Assembly (NCBI GenBank): GCA_963726405.1
Contig: CAVSCF010000015.1
Span: 62,001-126,000, forward strand
DNA: 64,000 bases
Direction: 5' to 3'
Source: JAOUJD01 sp963726405
Lineage (GTDB): Bacteria > Pseudomonadota > Gammaproteobacteria > Burkholderiales > Burkholderiaceae_F
A program made the position numbers and the translations under genes. Of this stretch, positions 49,247-60,506 are shown piece by piece. The notes below the pieces were generated by a model, which was given only the letters and a program-made list of their open reading frames with translations, did not search any database and had not been told where the DNA came from. Positions within the stretch are counted from its first letter, which is position 1; every line of letters begins with the position of its first letter.

Positions 49247-50251
49247 TGACCGCCTCCCGCATGCTGTCCAACTTCATCAGCACCTGCTTGACTCCTTCGA
49301 CATCGAGGCGATGCGTGTTGTGCGAGGTGTAGTCGTCGATCTGCGCGATCTCCAGTCTCGCCCTCGACGAAATATTTGTCGTAGTTCAGGTCGCGTGAAT
49401 CGGCCGGGATCCGGTAGTAGCCGCCCAGGTCTTCGGCCCGCGCCATCTCCTCGCGCGAAACCAGCGACTCGTAGAGCTTCTCCCCATGCCGGGTGCCGAT
49501 GATCTTGATCGGGTTCGCTCGGCCCAGCAACTCCCTCAGCGCCTGCGCCAGGTCGCCCACCGTCGAGGCCGGGGCCTTCTGCACGAAGATATCGCCGGGC
49601 CTGGCATGCTCGAACGCATACAGCACCAGATCGACCGATTCCTCCAGGGACATCAGGAAGCGCGTCATTGCCGGATCGGTGATGGTCAGCGGCTTGCCCT
49701 CCTGCAGTTGCGCCAGAAACAGCGGGATCACCGAGCCGCGCGAGGCCATGACATTGCCGTAGCGCGTGGCGCAGAGAACCGTCTTGCCCGGATCGCAGAG
49801 ACGCGACTTGGCGACCATCAGCTTCTCCATCATCGCCTTGGAAATGCCCATGGCGTTGATCGGATAGACCGCCTTGTCCGTGCTCAGGACGACGCAGCGC
49901 TTGCACCTCGTTGGCGATGGCGGCGCGCATCACGTTCTCGGCGCCGAGCACGTTGGTGCGCACCGCCTCCATCGGATAGAACTCGCAGGACGGCACCTGC
50001 TTCAGCGCGGCCGCATGGAACACATAGTCCACGCCGCGCAGCGCATCGTGGATGCTGTCGTAGTCGCGCACGTCGCCGATGTAGAACTTGACCTTGTCGT
50101 TCTTCAGCGCGATGCGCATGTCCTCCTGCTTCTTCTCGTCGCGGCTGAAGATGCGGATCTCGGCGAAGTCGGAATGCAGGAAGCGCTGGAGCACGGCGTT
50201 GCCGAACGAGCCGGTGCCGCCGGTAATCAGCAAGATCTTGTCTTTGAACAT
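49239..50251 (-). pseudogene. fnlA: UDP-GlcNAc 4,6-dehydratase/5-epimerase (FnlA/WbjB/CapE), frameshifts
   Basis: First enzyme of UDP-L-FucNAc synthesis. MFKDKILLITGGTGSFGNAV, IRIFSRDEKKQEDMR, GVDYVFHAAALKQVPSCEF, STDKAVYPINAMGISKAMME (MxxxK in place of YxxxK, as in CapE), YGNVMASRGSVIPLF and RHGEKLYESLVSREE give a full-length match of about 337 residues. Breaks lie near 49,895 and 49,365. It overlaps fnlC by 8 bp and follows the fnlB-like gene by 28 bp. Confidence 0.88.
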
Positions 50252-50279
50252 TTTCTGAATCTCTTCCAAGTCGGCGCTT

Positions 50280-51143
50280 CTAACCAAACTCCCGCATGTC
50301 CCGACCAGCTCGGCCCATGGCGTTGGCTGATATCCGGTGGCCGAGCGAAAGCGGGTGGAATCCAGCGAGCGGTCGATGACAACGCGCTCGTCCGGCACGA
50401 TTTCGATCGCTCTTGCCGTAATCATGGGCCACCAGCCGCAGCAGGTCGAACTTGTTGATCGGCTCGGCCGACACGTGGTACAGGCCATGCAGATCGGGCC
50501 TCGGGAGCACATGATCGCGGATCACACGCGCCAGTCCACCGTGGGCAGCCCGAGAACATCGCCTTCCTGTATCCCTTCACCCGTCCCGCTGCGCCAGGAA
50601 CCAGCCCACCAGGCTCTGCGCGCCTCAAGTTCATGGCCGATGATCGACGTGCGCAGCGTGATGGCATGCGGATAGTCCACCTCGCCCAGGAACTTGCTGC
50701 GGCCATACAGGTCCTGCGCGTCGGAAGGGTCGGCTTCGAGGTACATGCCTCTTGTGCCGGAAAAGACACAATCCGTGCTGATGTGAACAAACCGGGCGCC
50801 CACGGCCGCAGAGACGCGCCAGCCGATGCGGCAGCAGCGAATTGATCGGCATCGCCGCCAAGGCGTCGTCGGCCTCGGCCAGTTGCTTGACCAAGCCAAT
50901 GCAGTTGATCACCGTACCGGGCCGTGCCGCCGCCAGCGCGCCAACGACGGAATCCAGGTTTTCGACGTCTACCCCGACGAGAATCCGGTCCCGGAACGGC
51001 ATGGATCTGAACCCAGCCGGCATCGCCCGCACGGTGCCCCATGTTTCAATCCCCTCGCGAGCCAGGCGCCGGATCAATGCATTACCAAGCATGCCCGAGG
51101 ACCCAAGGACCAGCACCGGGCCGGGCATATTCTTCGTCGTCAT
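50280..51143 (-). pseudogene. RmlD-like sugar-nucleotide reductase (probable FnlB), frameshifts
   Basis: SDR protein of the RmlD substrate-binding family. It has VLVLGSSGMLGNALIRRLAR at the start, GTVINCIGLVKQLAEADDAL, FVHISTDCVFSGTRGMYLEA, the YxxxK in DLYGRSKFLGE and the late GLYHVSAEPINKFDLLRLVA. Joined length is about 290 residues over at least four frame changes. Between fnlA and a glycosyltransferase this is the position of the C4 reductase of UDP-L-FucNAc synthesis, so I infer FnlB, not dTDP-rhamnose synthesis (a true rmlD lies at the window's end). Confidence 0.75.
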
Positions 51144-52393
51144 TCAGCGCATCCCTTCGATGGTGTCCGGCGGCAGCCCGCTAGGACCGGGCTCGTGCGG
51201 CGGCAACCGGCCCGGCGCAGCGCCAGCGACCCGGCAAGTGCGCTCGGCTCGAAGTGCCGCTGGTAATACAGGCGACCGGCCGCCCCGAGTTGTTCCCGCT
51301 GCGCCGCGTTCATACGTTGAAGGTCCCGCACCGCCTGCGCGAGCCCACGCGCGTCTTCAGCGTCACAGGCCATTCCCGCCCCGGCATCGCGGACCACGGC
51401 CGCACCCTCTCCGTCGAGCGCGGCGATGATGGGCTTCCCGGCCGCCAGGCGCCTCACCTTCTCGATCGTCTGGAATGATGGGATCGCGCACGAGCGTCAC
51501 TAGAAGTGCCGAGGCCTGCGAAAGAATCCCGGGCATGGCGTCTGGAGGGAAGCGGCCTGCGAGTTGCACATTCCGCAGCTCGCGCTTTCGCAGTTCGCTC
51601 GCGAGCCACTCGTCACGGCTGCCGCTTCCTACAAGGACGAAGCGAACATCGGGAACGTCGGCCAATAGTTCAGCTGCATCGAGGATCGTTCCGAGAGACT
51701 GGACGGTCCCAAGGTTTCCCGCAAAGACGACGTTGAAGCCCGGCGAGAACGTCAGCGCCGGACGGCCGAGCGGCGCGGTGTCGCTAAACGCAAGTTCCCC
51801 CGGGTTCGGGTGGTACTCCACGGGAATCTCCCCGCGAGAGCCTTCACGGGCGCGATGAAGGCTCTTGACTGCACTAGCAAGAGATCGTTGTGCCGGTATA
51901 TCCACCGCACAACCTGGCGGACGGCGGCAAGAACGCTGGAGTTCCGGACGAAACCGGTCACGCTCAGGCTCTGGGCCAGAGGTCCTGCACCCATGTCGCG
52001 GTCTTCGCCTTCTTCAGCTTCGCCAGCCAGATGCCTGGGATGGCCTGCAGGATCGGCGATATGCCGTACACGAGCACGACGTCCACCCGTTTACCGCGCA
52101 GCAGCCCCGGCGCAAGGGCAGAAGCGAAGAAAACGAAGGAGAGGTAGTTCAGCGCCAACCGAGCGCCCGACCCCCGGCCGCGAGGCATCAAAGGCACGCG
52201 GTACACCTGCAGCCCCTGGTAGTCGTCGACCCGGACCGAGAAAGCCAGTACCAGGCCGCACCACACCTTCCGGATAGTTCGGTTGTCCCGTCAGGACAGT
52301 GACTTCGCAGCCCGCGTCGCGCAACGAAGTCGCCACTTCGTTGATGCGAAAACTCTCAGGCCAGAAGTACTGAGTGACTATCAATATCTTCAT
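51140..52393 (-). pseudogene. GT4 glycosyltransferase (WbuB-like), frameshifts
   Basis: Starts MKILIVTQYFWPESFRINEV and EVTVLTGQPNYPEG, the signature of WcaI/WbuB GT4 transferases. The C-terminal nucleotide-sugar domain has NVVFAGNLGTVQSLGTILDA, RFVLVGSGSRDEW and LAAGKPIIAALDGEG. At least four frame changes occur; joined length is about 417 residues. In E. coli O26 a related wbuB follows fnlABC and transfers L-FucNAc, so the same role is a reasonable inference. Its stop overlaps the fnlB-like ATG by 4 bp. Confidence 0.78.
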
Positions 52394-52451
52394 CGTCCGG
52401 AGTCGACCCGGAAAGAGGCGCTGGGACCAGTCACGCGAACAGGAGTATTAG

Positions 52452-53665
52452 TCACTTGATGCCGCCCTTGGTCGCCTTCGCATACTCTTCGAAAGCCATG
52501 TGACCGAACAAGCTGTGCCGCTGCTGATAGTCGGCCCACTTGATTGCCAGCCGTTGGAAGTGTTCGTCGCCCGTCAAAGCGTGGAGCGCCTTCAACTGTT
52601 CCACCAGGAATTCAAGTAGAAGCCCTTCACCATGTCAACCTGGTTCAATTGGTCATAGACCACCCAGTGCCCGACGTCGTAGCGGTTGATCTCCGACTTG
52701 AGGATGCTGATCCCTTCCATAAACATCCGTGCAGCGTCTGGATCCCTCGTCGCGCGAAAGTAATCCCAGATTCCGAATAGAGCCCAAATGTGACCGTTGA
52801 GTACATGGCTAGGGACGTTAGCGTTCGGATACTCCTCGTACCACGTGCCCTCATTCGTCCTTATGGCTACCCCTCCCGAACTGACCGGTTCCCGCAACCA
52901 CTTGAAGGCGTTCGTGGCGCGGGTCAGGTAATCCTGTTCACCGGTGAGTTGATACGCGCGCAGGAACACGGAAACGCCCAACGACTGTGTCATGCCGGAG
53001 ATCCATGGCGCCTTCAGACCGCGCGTCGGAATCTCCATCTGCCAATCCCACCGCCCGTCGCTCTGGCGGGAACGCAGTAGCCGAGCGTGTTCGAGAAAAC
53101 GGTCCCGAAAATCTTCGTTTCCAGTCAGGAGGAAGGCGTCCCAGTTCGACAACGCCATATGCGCGACCAGGCTTGTTGAAAACCGATCAGCGAGTCCGTA
53201 CTGATTTCCGAGTGAGATGAAACAGTCGGGATCGACCGAGGGCTTTCCATGCTGGACAGGATGTCCGAGGAGTAGCGTTTGAGAGACTGGCCGAAGAGAT
53301 CTCCATCGTGAAAATTGAATACGCAGGAAGTCTCGGGGCGACCAAATTGCCTGACGTAATTCTGAAACCATTGCTGGCCCCCAACGCTAGGCAGCCAGGC
53401 AAGTACCGCCGGAATCTGCGGTTCTCTAGCACTCGAACCCGACGCGGCCCGGACGACAGCTTTCTGCGCATCGGTCGGATACATTGCCGCGGACGCCAGT
53501 CTTGCGGAATGACTCGGGTAACCGACGGAATCCGGATGGGGGCCGTCCCGACGGCGCGGCGACTGGCACGGGCACGGCCTCGGACCCACCAGTCGCTGCT
53601 CGCCCACTGTCCGCGAATGCAAGCAGGGCGAACACGAGGCCCATCCAATTGCTAAGGGAAGGCAT
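52452..53665 (-). pseudogene. D-glucuronyl C5-epimerase-like secreted protein, frameshifts
   Basis: The start MPSLSNWMGLVFALLAFADS is a signal peptide. The C-terminal half contains GMTQSLGVSVFLRAYQLTGE, EGTWYEEYPNANVPSHVLNG and HIWALFGIWDYFRATRDPDA, closely resembling the catalytic C-terminal domain of animal heparan-sulfate D-glucuronyl C5-epimerase (WYEEYP and VLNG motifs). Breaks near 53,600-53,370 and at 52,600 split it; the end YAKATKGGIK is in another frame. Joined length is about 404 residues. It could convert D-glucuronate to L-iduronate in the polymer, in the periplasm. Function is inferred from the domain. Confidence 0.75.
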
Positions 53666-54837
53666 CAATCGACTCCCTGCAGGCGGATGCAGGCTCGAGC
53701 GATGGACTTTCCGCTCGGCCAGCCACAACGGTCTCAAAATCACAAATGCAAGTAGACCATTGCCGAACAGCACTGAGAAGAAGCTGCCAAAGAAGACCGA
53801 ATACACAATCAGCGGCGCAAGGCATCGCAGCGCGAGATCCGCAGAGCGGCCAATGTACGCGAGAAGAGCCCCGAGGAGCGTTGCCGTGAGGACCACCCCC
53901 GGATAGCCGAAATTGACATAAGCATCGGCGAAAAAAGCTGCGTTGGCGGATGCCGTCCCGCTTTCATACGGACCGAACTGGTACTCGAACACCATGCGCT
54001 CGAGATGGACCCGTTCCAGCGAAAAGAGGTTCGAGAAGACGAGGTTGGTTGCGCCCGGCAAATGTTGTCCGCCCCATTCGTCCTGCCAGAAGACAAGAGC
54101 GTCGACAGCCGTCTTCGCCGGGATCTCGAACAGGCGAAACGCCAGGAAACCGAGCACGCCGCGCTCGTCCGCGAAACCGGACAGGACGATGTTGACGGCC
54201 AGTAACGCGATAGCAGCGGCAACCAGCCAGGAGAGCCGGATCTTCTTGTTTTCCGTAACGACGAGCAGCGCCGCCAGTGGGGCCAGCACGCGAACGAGAA
54301 TGCTTTCTCGATGAACAAGACGGAGTGCCCGAGGAACAACGCGAGCAGCAGCCAGGCCAGGCCCTTCCCCCGCACGAAACCGAGGCACATTGCGTAAGGG
54401 ACGAGCGTGAACGTCAGCGCTGCATTCAGGTACGGAAGTATCGCGAACAGGCCTTCCCGCGCCTTGAGGAATTCCTCCCGGGCGAGCGCGATGTCCGCGG
54501 GTTCCTGACCCATCAAGGCGGCGAGCAGGAACGCTCGGCGCCGTCAGCACAGTGAACGCGACAAAGGCGCCGAAAGCAGCGAGCGAACACTTCAGCAGCA
54601 GCGTGGCGCGCCAAAGACGGCACTCCCCCACAGGACATCATGCCGCTCGTTGACGCACCAGCCCAGCGCGATCAAAACACCGCTGAGCAGCGCGAGTATG
54701 GCGACCAGCCGCTGCTCGGAAACACCGGCGAAGTCGTCATTGGCCAGCGTCGCCCCACCGTAATAGCCGACCAGCATCGCCGCGAGGACCGGCCCGGCGT
54801 CGCCCGGGTCGATCAACCGACGCAGCAGCGATTCCAT
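53665..54837 (-). pseudogene. Wzy-like O-antigen polymerase, frameshifts
   Basis: Hydrophobic protein of about 390 residues with ten or so membrane segments, for example LVAILALLSGVLIALGW, LWRATLLLKCSLAAFGAFVA, LSWLVAAAIALLAVNIVLSG and GVVLTATLLGALLAYIG. It has the family-like periplasmic loop and a segment FEYQFGPYESGTASANAAFF seen in oligosaccharide polymerases. The start is ATG 54837, overlapping the preceding glycosyltransferase stop (TGATG). The stop at 53665 assumes one C-terminal frame change, giving a TGATG overlap with the epimerase-like gene; in the main frame it instead runs into it. Wzy proteins share little sequence, so the call rests on topology and context. Confidence 0.65.
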
Positions 54838-56146
54838 CACGCCGCCCGCCCGCAGACCTCGTGGTCGAGGAAGGCCAGGTAGTCCACGGCCTGGCTCTGC
54901 CGCGACAGTGTCTGCAAACGGCGGATCTCCCCCGGCTACCGCGACTTTCCTCATTGCGCCCGCCAGGAAGCGGACAAAATCCTCCCTCGACTGCGCCACA
55001 ACGTGGCCCGGCCCGGCGCGACGTATCAGTCGACCCGCTTCGGTGTCCTCTCCGATTTCCGCGAGGATCGGCCGGCCGCATGCAATATATTCGAAGAACT
55101 TCGTGGTCAGCACTCCGCGCGCGCTGAGAGAAGACTGGTCCGATGTTTCCGCGAACAGCAGGTAGTCGGCGGTCATCATCAGGCCAGCGCTGCACGATAA
55201 GGAACCGACGGAGAGAACGAAAAGTACTTCATGAGCGGCGGATGCCGTTGCGCGACGTACCGCCGAAGTTGCTCGCCTTCCCCGAACATCTCAAACCGCA
55301 ACTCGTCCATGAAAACTGGCCCGCCCGAAGCCTTCCGCCACCGCGGATAGAAGGTGCGCGGAATCCGGTCCCTCGATATACGACCGAGGTACCGCACCGT
55401 GACCGGGCGACCTGTCAGCATCCTATCGCTGGCCCAAGGTCATTGCGAACCGAGTCAATGATCTCGCTGTCGTATCCGTTGAGGACGACCTTCACCCGGT
55501 CGCTGTACTGCCGGTAGTACTCCGCCATCGGCTCGGAAATCACGACGACCCCCATCGGCGTGACGCACCAGCCAGCGATCAAGTTTCACTTCGAGATACT
55601 TTGCCGCTGGCGAGCCCGGCATGATGTGATTTGCGCTGAAGTTGTCGCGGTAGTCCAACACCACCCGTCGCCCGAACCGCCAACGGACTAGGAGCGCAGC
55701 GAAGTGCGTCGGCCAGGGCGGCATGGAACTGACAACGACATCGGCCCGCTTCAGCGTGTCTACGATCTCGGGAGGGGCCAGCAATGGGCTGGCAAAGGCG
55801 GCGGCGAAGGGCAGGCGCGGATCGGGCAACTGGCCGAACCACCCCGTTGAACGCCCGCCTTGAGTCGGTCTGTCCAGCGCGGCCGTCGGGGCTCCCTCGG
55901 GCCCGGCGCGACGCGCGACCGAGGCACGAAGAAGCAAAGCCGACCGAGTCGGTCCATTTCCAGCACCGTGACGCCGTCAGGAGCACTTTCGGTGAATGCT
56001 CCATCGGCTGCTGACTTCACCGTGGTCACGACCGAGACGGTTCGCCCCCAGCGAGCAAAGTACTTCGAGAGGGCCTCGACCCGTTTGCCGCCTGTGCTGT
56101 TGATCGGCGGAAAGTAGTGCACGATGAAGACGATGTGACCAGCCAC
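54837..56146 (-). pseudogene. GT4-type glycosyltransferase, frameshifts
   Basis: N-terminus from GTG 56146: GHIVFIVHYFPPINSTGGKR then VEALSKYFARWGRTVSVVTT, typical of GT4/WcaI-like transferases. The acceptor-side region has RADVVVSSMPPWPTHFAALL and FGRRVVLDYRDNFSANH. The donor domain has LTTKFFEYIACGRPILAEIG, and the end is DYLAFLDHEVCGRAA. At least four frame changes are needed; joined length is about 436 residues. Sugar specificity is unknown. It lies between the wlbD-like epimerase and wzy. Confidence 0.75.
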
Positions 56147-56160
56147 AGTTAGGGGGCATG

Positions 56161-57208
56161 TCAACGTTTTGCAATGGCCGCCGCGATCGCGTCCGCCGCG
56201 CGCCCGTCGCCGGAGACCGGCTGGAACGCCGGCCAGGCTCTGCCTTTCTGTTGATCGCCGCCCCGATCCTTTGGCGTCGCGCCGACGGCGGGTTGACACC
56301 GAGTTCGACCAGTTCCACCCACTCGGTTTCGTCGCGGAAGGTCACGCGCGGGACCCGGTGAAAGAATGCCTCCTTCTGCACTCCTCCGCTGTCGGTCGCG
56401 GTCGGGCGGCATTCTCTCGAGCACCAGCATTTCCAGGTAGCCGAGAGGATCGACGAACCGCAGCGGCCGAGGCGCGCCGGCAGGCCAAGATCATCAGAAC
56501 GCTGGCGCGTCCGGGGATGCAGCGGCAGCACAAGTTCGCAGTCTGTCAGGCGAGGCCGCCCAGGATTTGCCGCAGGCGGTCGGTATCGTCCGTGTTCTCT
56601 TTCCGGTGGAGCGTCGCGAGCACGTAGTTGCGCGATAGCCCGGGGGCTGGCCTGGCGCGATCGCACGGGCCTCCCCGATCCCGGTGAACGCAGCACGGAG
56701 TCGTACATGACATCGCCGACCATCCGGACTCCGTCACCCTCCATTCCTTCCCGCGAGAAATTCTCGACGGCCACCCGCAAGGGTGCGAACAGCGAAGACG
56801 TAGGTGATCCGTCATTATCCGATTCATCTCTGGGGCATGCGCCGGTTGAACGAACGCAGGCCGCTTCCACGTGCGCCGCGGGGACGAAGAGCTTGGCCGC
56901 GGCGAGCGCTCCCGCGAGCGTGGAGTCGGTGTCGCCGTAGACGAGCACGAATCGGCGCGCTCGGTCGCGATGATCGGTTCGATACCCTCCATCGAACACC
57001 CGTATTCTCGGCGTGGGTCCCTCCACATCCCCAGGTTCTAGTTCGGGTGGAATATCGAGTTCCTCGAAGAACACGCTGGACATGTTCGCATCGAAGTGTG
57101 TCCCGTATGGATGATCACTTCCTCGATTCCTGGCTGTATCAGCGCACGACTCACGGGCGCCGCCTTCACGAACTGGGGCCGCGCGCCCGAGACGGTGATC
57201 ATATTCAC
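56161..57208 (-). pseudogene. wlbD: UDP-GlcNAc(3NAc)A 2-epimerase (WbpI/WlbD-like), many frameshifts
   Basis: Non-hydrolysing 2-epimerase. VNMITVSGARPQFVKAAPVS opens it, then VIIHTG, HFDANMSSVFFEELDIPPEL, VYGDTDSTLAGALAAAKLFV, MVGDVMYDSVL, LATLHRKENTDDTDRL, LPLHPRTR, DSGGVQKEAFFH and FRDETEWVELVELGVN. It resembles WbpI more than WecB in the HFDANMS and VYGDT regions. WbpI makes UDP-ManNAc(3NAc)A, and the three upstream enzymes are encoded at 60.5-63.2 kb. At least five breaks; joined length is about 350 residues, as expected. Confidence 0.8.
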
Positions 57209-57235
57209 GACGGTTGTCCCCTCGTGGCTCCTCCG

Positions 57236-59242
57236 TCATTGTTTGCATGACGTGAGAGTCAGCCCGAAGCAGCGAATCCACCGCCCTGCAACAATCCTTC
57301 GCCATATCCGGTGATCGTATGGGCGCGTCCGGCGCACATGCGACGAACTGCTGCAGGAGGCCGGACGGCCCGACGACGCCCTCCAGCGCCTCGATGCCTC
57401 GGCTAGCAGTTGCCTCATCTGGCTGGGCGTGGCCCGGGTACCCAGGGGCCTCCGAAGTCAGAAAGCCCATCTGCTTTGCGGTCCAGCGCGGTCGGGAACC
57501 GTCCCCCGCATCGCTTGCCGCAGTGCCCGCTTCGACACACCTCCGCCGACCTTGGCCTCATCCGGCGGGCCAAGCGCAAGCTCGACGAAGCGATGTCGTG
57601 GAACGGAACAGGCCTCGAAGAAAACGCCATCGAATTACGATCCTCCCACCGCAGCAGCATCGGCAGGTTGGTCGCGGACAACTGGGCGATGGACATGCCG
57701 CGACGTCGCTCATTGCTTCCACCCCCCGGCTCACGGGTCGTACTCGAACGCGCCGCGGGCCAAGGATCGATCCATCCCGATCGCTGTAGGCGCGACCTCC
57801 GAAGCCGCCCAGCGGTGGGAACAGCCGCGGCTGGAGGTATGCCGCCGAGTAGGCCGACGAGCCGTGTCCAGCTGAAGGACGCCTCACGCCGGATTGCGGC
57901 GGCCTCTTGAATCCAATCGGACTATCGCTACCCTTCACGGATCAGGGATGCGAGGTACGCGCCGAAGAAGCCCCTGTATCCGCCGAGCGACTCATCTGCC
58001 CCCTGCCCGTCTAGCATGACGATGACACCAGCCTTGCGAGCGGCCTCGAAAACGCACCATTGCGCGAAGATTGAGGCCGACAGGAAGGGCTCGTCCTGGT
58101 GCCAGACCAGGTCGTCCAGCCGCTCCAGCAGAACTTCCGGGCGTGGTGTTACGAACGTCTCCTGCGCCCCTGCCGCCTGCGCGACCATTCTCGCGTACGA
58201 CGACTCGTCGAACATCGCGTCATCCGAACGGGCCGAGAACGTCTTCTGGATCCCGCCGGCGCCTTCCGCGCGGAGGATGCGGCTCATCACGCAAACGATC
58301 GAGGAAGAGTCGAGCCCACCCGACAGGCAGGATCCCACCGGGACGTCGGCCCGCAGGCGAAGCTTTACCGCCGTCTCAAGCGCCGCGCCCACGGCTTCTG
58401 CGGCGCGGTCCGACGTGACGTCCCCGCGCGGCGCCAACTCGTACCAGCGCGTCGACATCGCCTGACTCGCGCGGGATGCCCCCAGTGCCGTCGAGCAAGG
58501 GCCCGACGTCGAGTGTCATCCGGCTTCCGGGGGCCAACTGCCGGACGTCCAGGAACATCGTCTCCTCGGTGTGGTCGGAAATGTTCCAGACGAGGAAGTC
58601 CATCAATCGTGGACGATTGACACGCGGTCCACCCGCAATGGAGGCGACGAGAGCCTTGATCTCGGATGCGAAAGCGAAACCGTCCTGGCCCGCGATGTAG
58701 TAGAGCGGCTTGACGCCGAAGCGATCGCGCGCAAGGAACAGCGTCCGCTTCACCGAGTCGAAGATGGCCAGCCCCCACATGCCGTTGAAGCGCGCAAGGC
58801 ACGCTTCTCCCCAGTGGTGGTAAGCGGCCAGGATGACCTCGGTGTCGGAGTCCGTGCGGAACTCGCAACCTTGCCTACGGAGTTCCTCACGCAGTTCGAC
58901 GTAGTTGTAAACCTCGCCGTTGAATACGATCCAGTATCTGTCTTCGTACGACATCGGTTGATGCCCGGCGACCGACAGATCGATGATGGACAGCCGCCTG
59001 TGCCCAAGAATCAGGCGCGGTGGCTTGACTATGTGCGGCGACATACCACGTGGCAGATACTAAGTCTTGCCTCGAACACCGATGCTGGGGTGTCAGGGCC
59101 TCCAAGCGGCTCCACCTGTCGCTCGACGGCACCGGAGATAACCTTCATCGTCCGGACCGCGATGACGCAGGATGGACGCCATGGATGCGGCAACACTGAG
59201 GTCGATGCCACGCGGGTTCAACAATCCGAAGATTCCACACAT
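57236..59242 (-). pseudogene. asnB: Asparagine synthetase (glutamine-hydrolysing) AsnB-type amidotransferase, many frameshifts
   Basis: Starts MCGIFGLLNPRG with the Cys2 glutaminase nucleophile; HRGPDDEGY, RRLSIIDLSVAGHQPMSYED, VFNGEVYNYVELREELRRQG and FARDRFG-type LARDRFGVKPLYY follow. The synthetase domain has the PP-loop SCLSGGLDSSSIVCVMSRIL, DGQGADESLGGYRGFF and RWEDRNSMAFSSRPVPF. At least six frame changes; joined length is about 668. Inside a polysaccharide cluster such AsnB proteins (WbpS-type) usually amidate a hexuronic acid, so ManNAc(3NAc)A is a plausible substrate. Confidence 0.85.
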
Positions 59243-60448
59243 GGCCTAGGACTTTCCTGGGTTCCGCGCGGGCACGCACGATGAGCACCATGTAGACGGT
59301 GTAAAGAACGGTCTCGTGCAGCAGATAGACGAACAGGAACCGATCAAAACCGAGACGGCTCGCCGCAAAAGGGAGCACCGAGAACGCCGTCGCGAAGTAG
59401 GCAAACTGCCAGGCGAACAAGTGACCGAGCCGTCCAGCGGTGAACAGCACCGAACTGAACGGCGAGACGCAAATGCGCACCGCCAGTGCGCCGACGACCA
59501 CGAACAGGAAATACGTATCCACGCGCCATTCCGGGCCCAGAAGGAAGCCGAGGACCGGCTCGCCGAGAACAATGACTGCCGCCATCAGGGCCACGACGAG
59601 TCCTGCAACCCGGCTTCCGACATTGACGATCAGAGGCATCAGCCGTCGTCCAAGCTGATGGACATCCGCGGAGTGGCGCAAGAACACCTGAAACAGCGAA
59701 GCGCTCACGAGCAGGAGCGGCGCGCCGACGAAACGCTGCACCTGCCAGAAAAGTGCCCAAGCTCTTCCATGCCGTAGCTTGCCAACACGACCAGCACCGC
59801 GGCACTGCATGCAAGCACGTCGAACAGGGCACCGGGCAGGGACAGCAGGGGAAAGGACTTGTAGCGGGCAGCCGCCTGACGAATGTCCTGCAATGAGGGC
59901 GAACCAACCCGCCGAATGCTCAGCGCAGCCGAGGCGGCGTACGACACCGGTACGGCGAACCACAAGGCCGATCGCGGTCAAAAGCGATGCTGCGGCGAAT
60001 AGCAATCCCTGAGAGGCCTTCATGATGGCCAGCCGGGTGAACTGCGATGCGCGAACGGACTCGCTCGACACCGCCTGCGCGAGGGCGACCGCACCGACCG
60101 TCAAAGCGAGCAGAACGGGGTGCTCGGCGATGGACACGAGACCCGAGTCGGTCCAGTGCTTCCACGGAAGGAGCGCCGCGAGCCCGGCGCCCACCGTGAC
60201 GATCAGGGCGGAAAGCACGCAGAGCCAGAACAGCCCGGGCGCGTCCTCCTTCGGACTACTGGACAACGCGAGGTCGTAGCGCAGACAGCCGGCAGCCGCC
60301 GCGTAGGCGGCGACGGTCAGCAGGAGGGCCAGTTGCCCGAACTCGGCGGGCGAATACAGACGCGCCAGCAACGGAGTCGCGGCAATGACGGAGCCCTGCC
60401 CGAGCGCCGTGCCGAGAGCGACCTACCGACGCGCCGGGCGATGTTCAC
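59145..60448 (-). pseudogene. Wzx-like oligosaccharide flippase, frameshifts
   Basis: Polytopic membrane protein of about 400 residues with twelve or so helices. LLARLYSPAEFGQLALLLTV is the classic Wzx N-terminus, followed by YDLALSSSPKEDAPGLF, LVVALMAAVIVLGEPVLGFL and FAWQFAYFATAFSVLPFAAS. It flips the lipid-linked repeat unit to the periplasm. The frame breaks near the N-terminus (about 60,425, start GTG 60448 assumed) and between about 59,960 and 59,750. The stop is either 59145 in the main frame, overlapping asnB by 98 bp, or 59246 with one more shift, which would abut asnB. Confidence 0.75.
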
Positions 60449-60506
60449 GGGAATGCGGCGCCCGCTCGGACCGGGTCGGGGGCGCCAGCCCTCGGCCCCG
60501 GAAGGC

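Noticed and set aside
53426..54631. Apparent polymerase fused to the epimerase-like signal peptide
   Set aside because: A frame change near the polymerase end hides its stop; a TGATG junction at 53,663-53,667 fits two separate genes.
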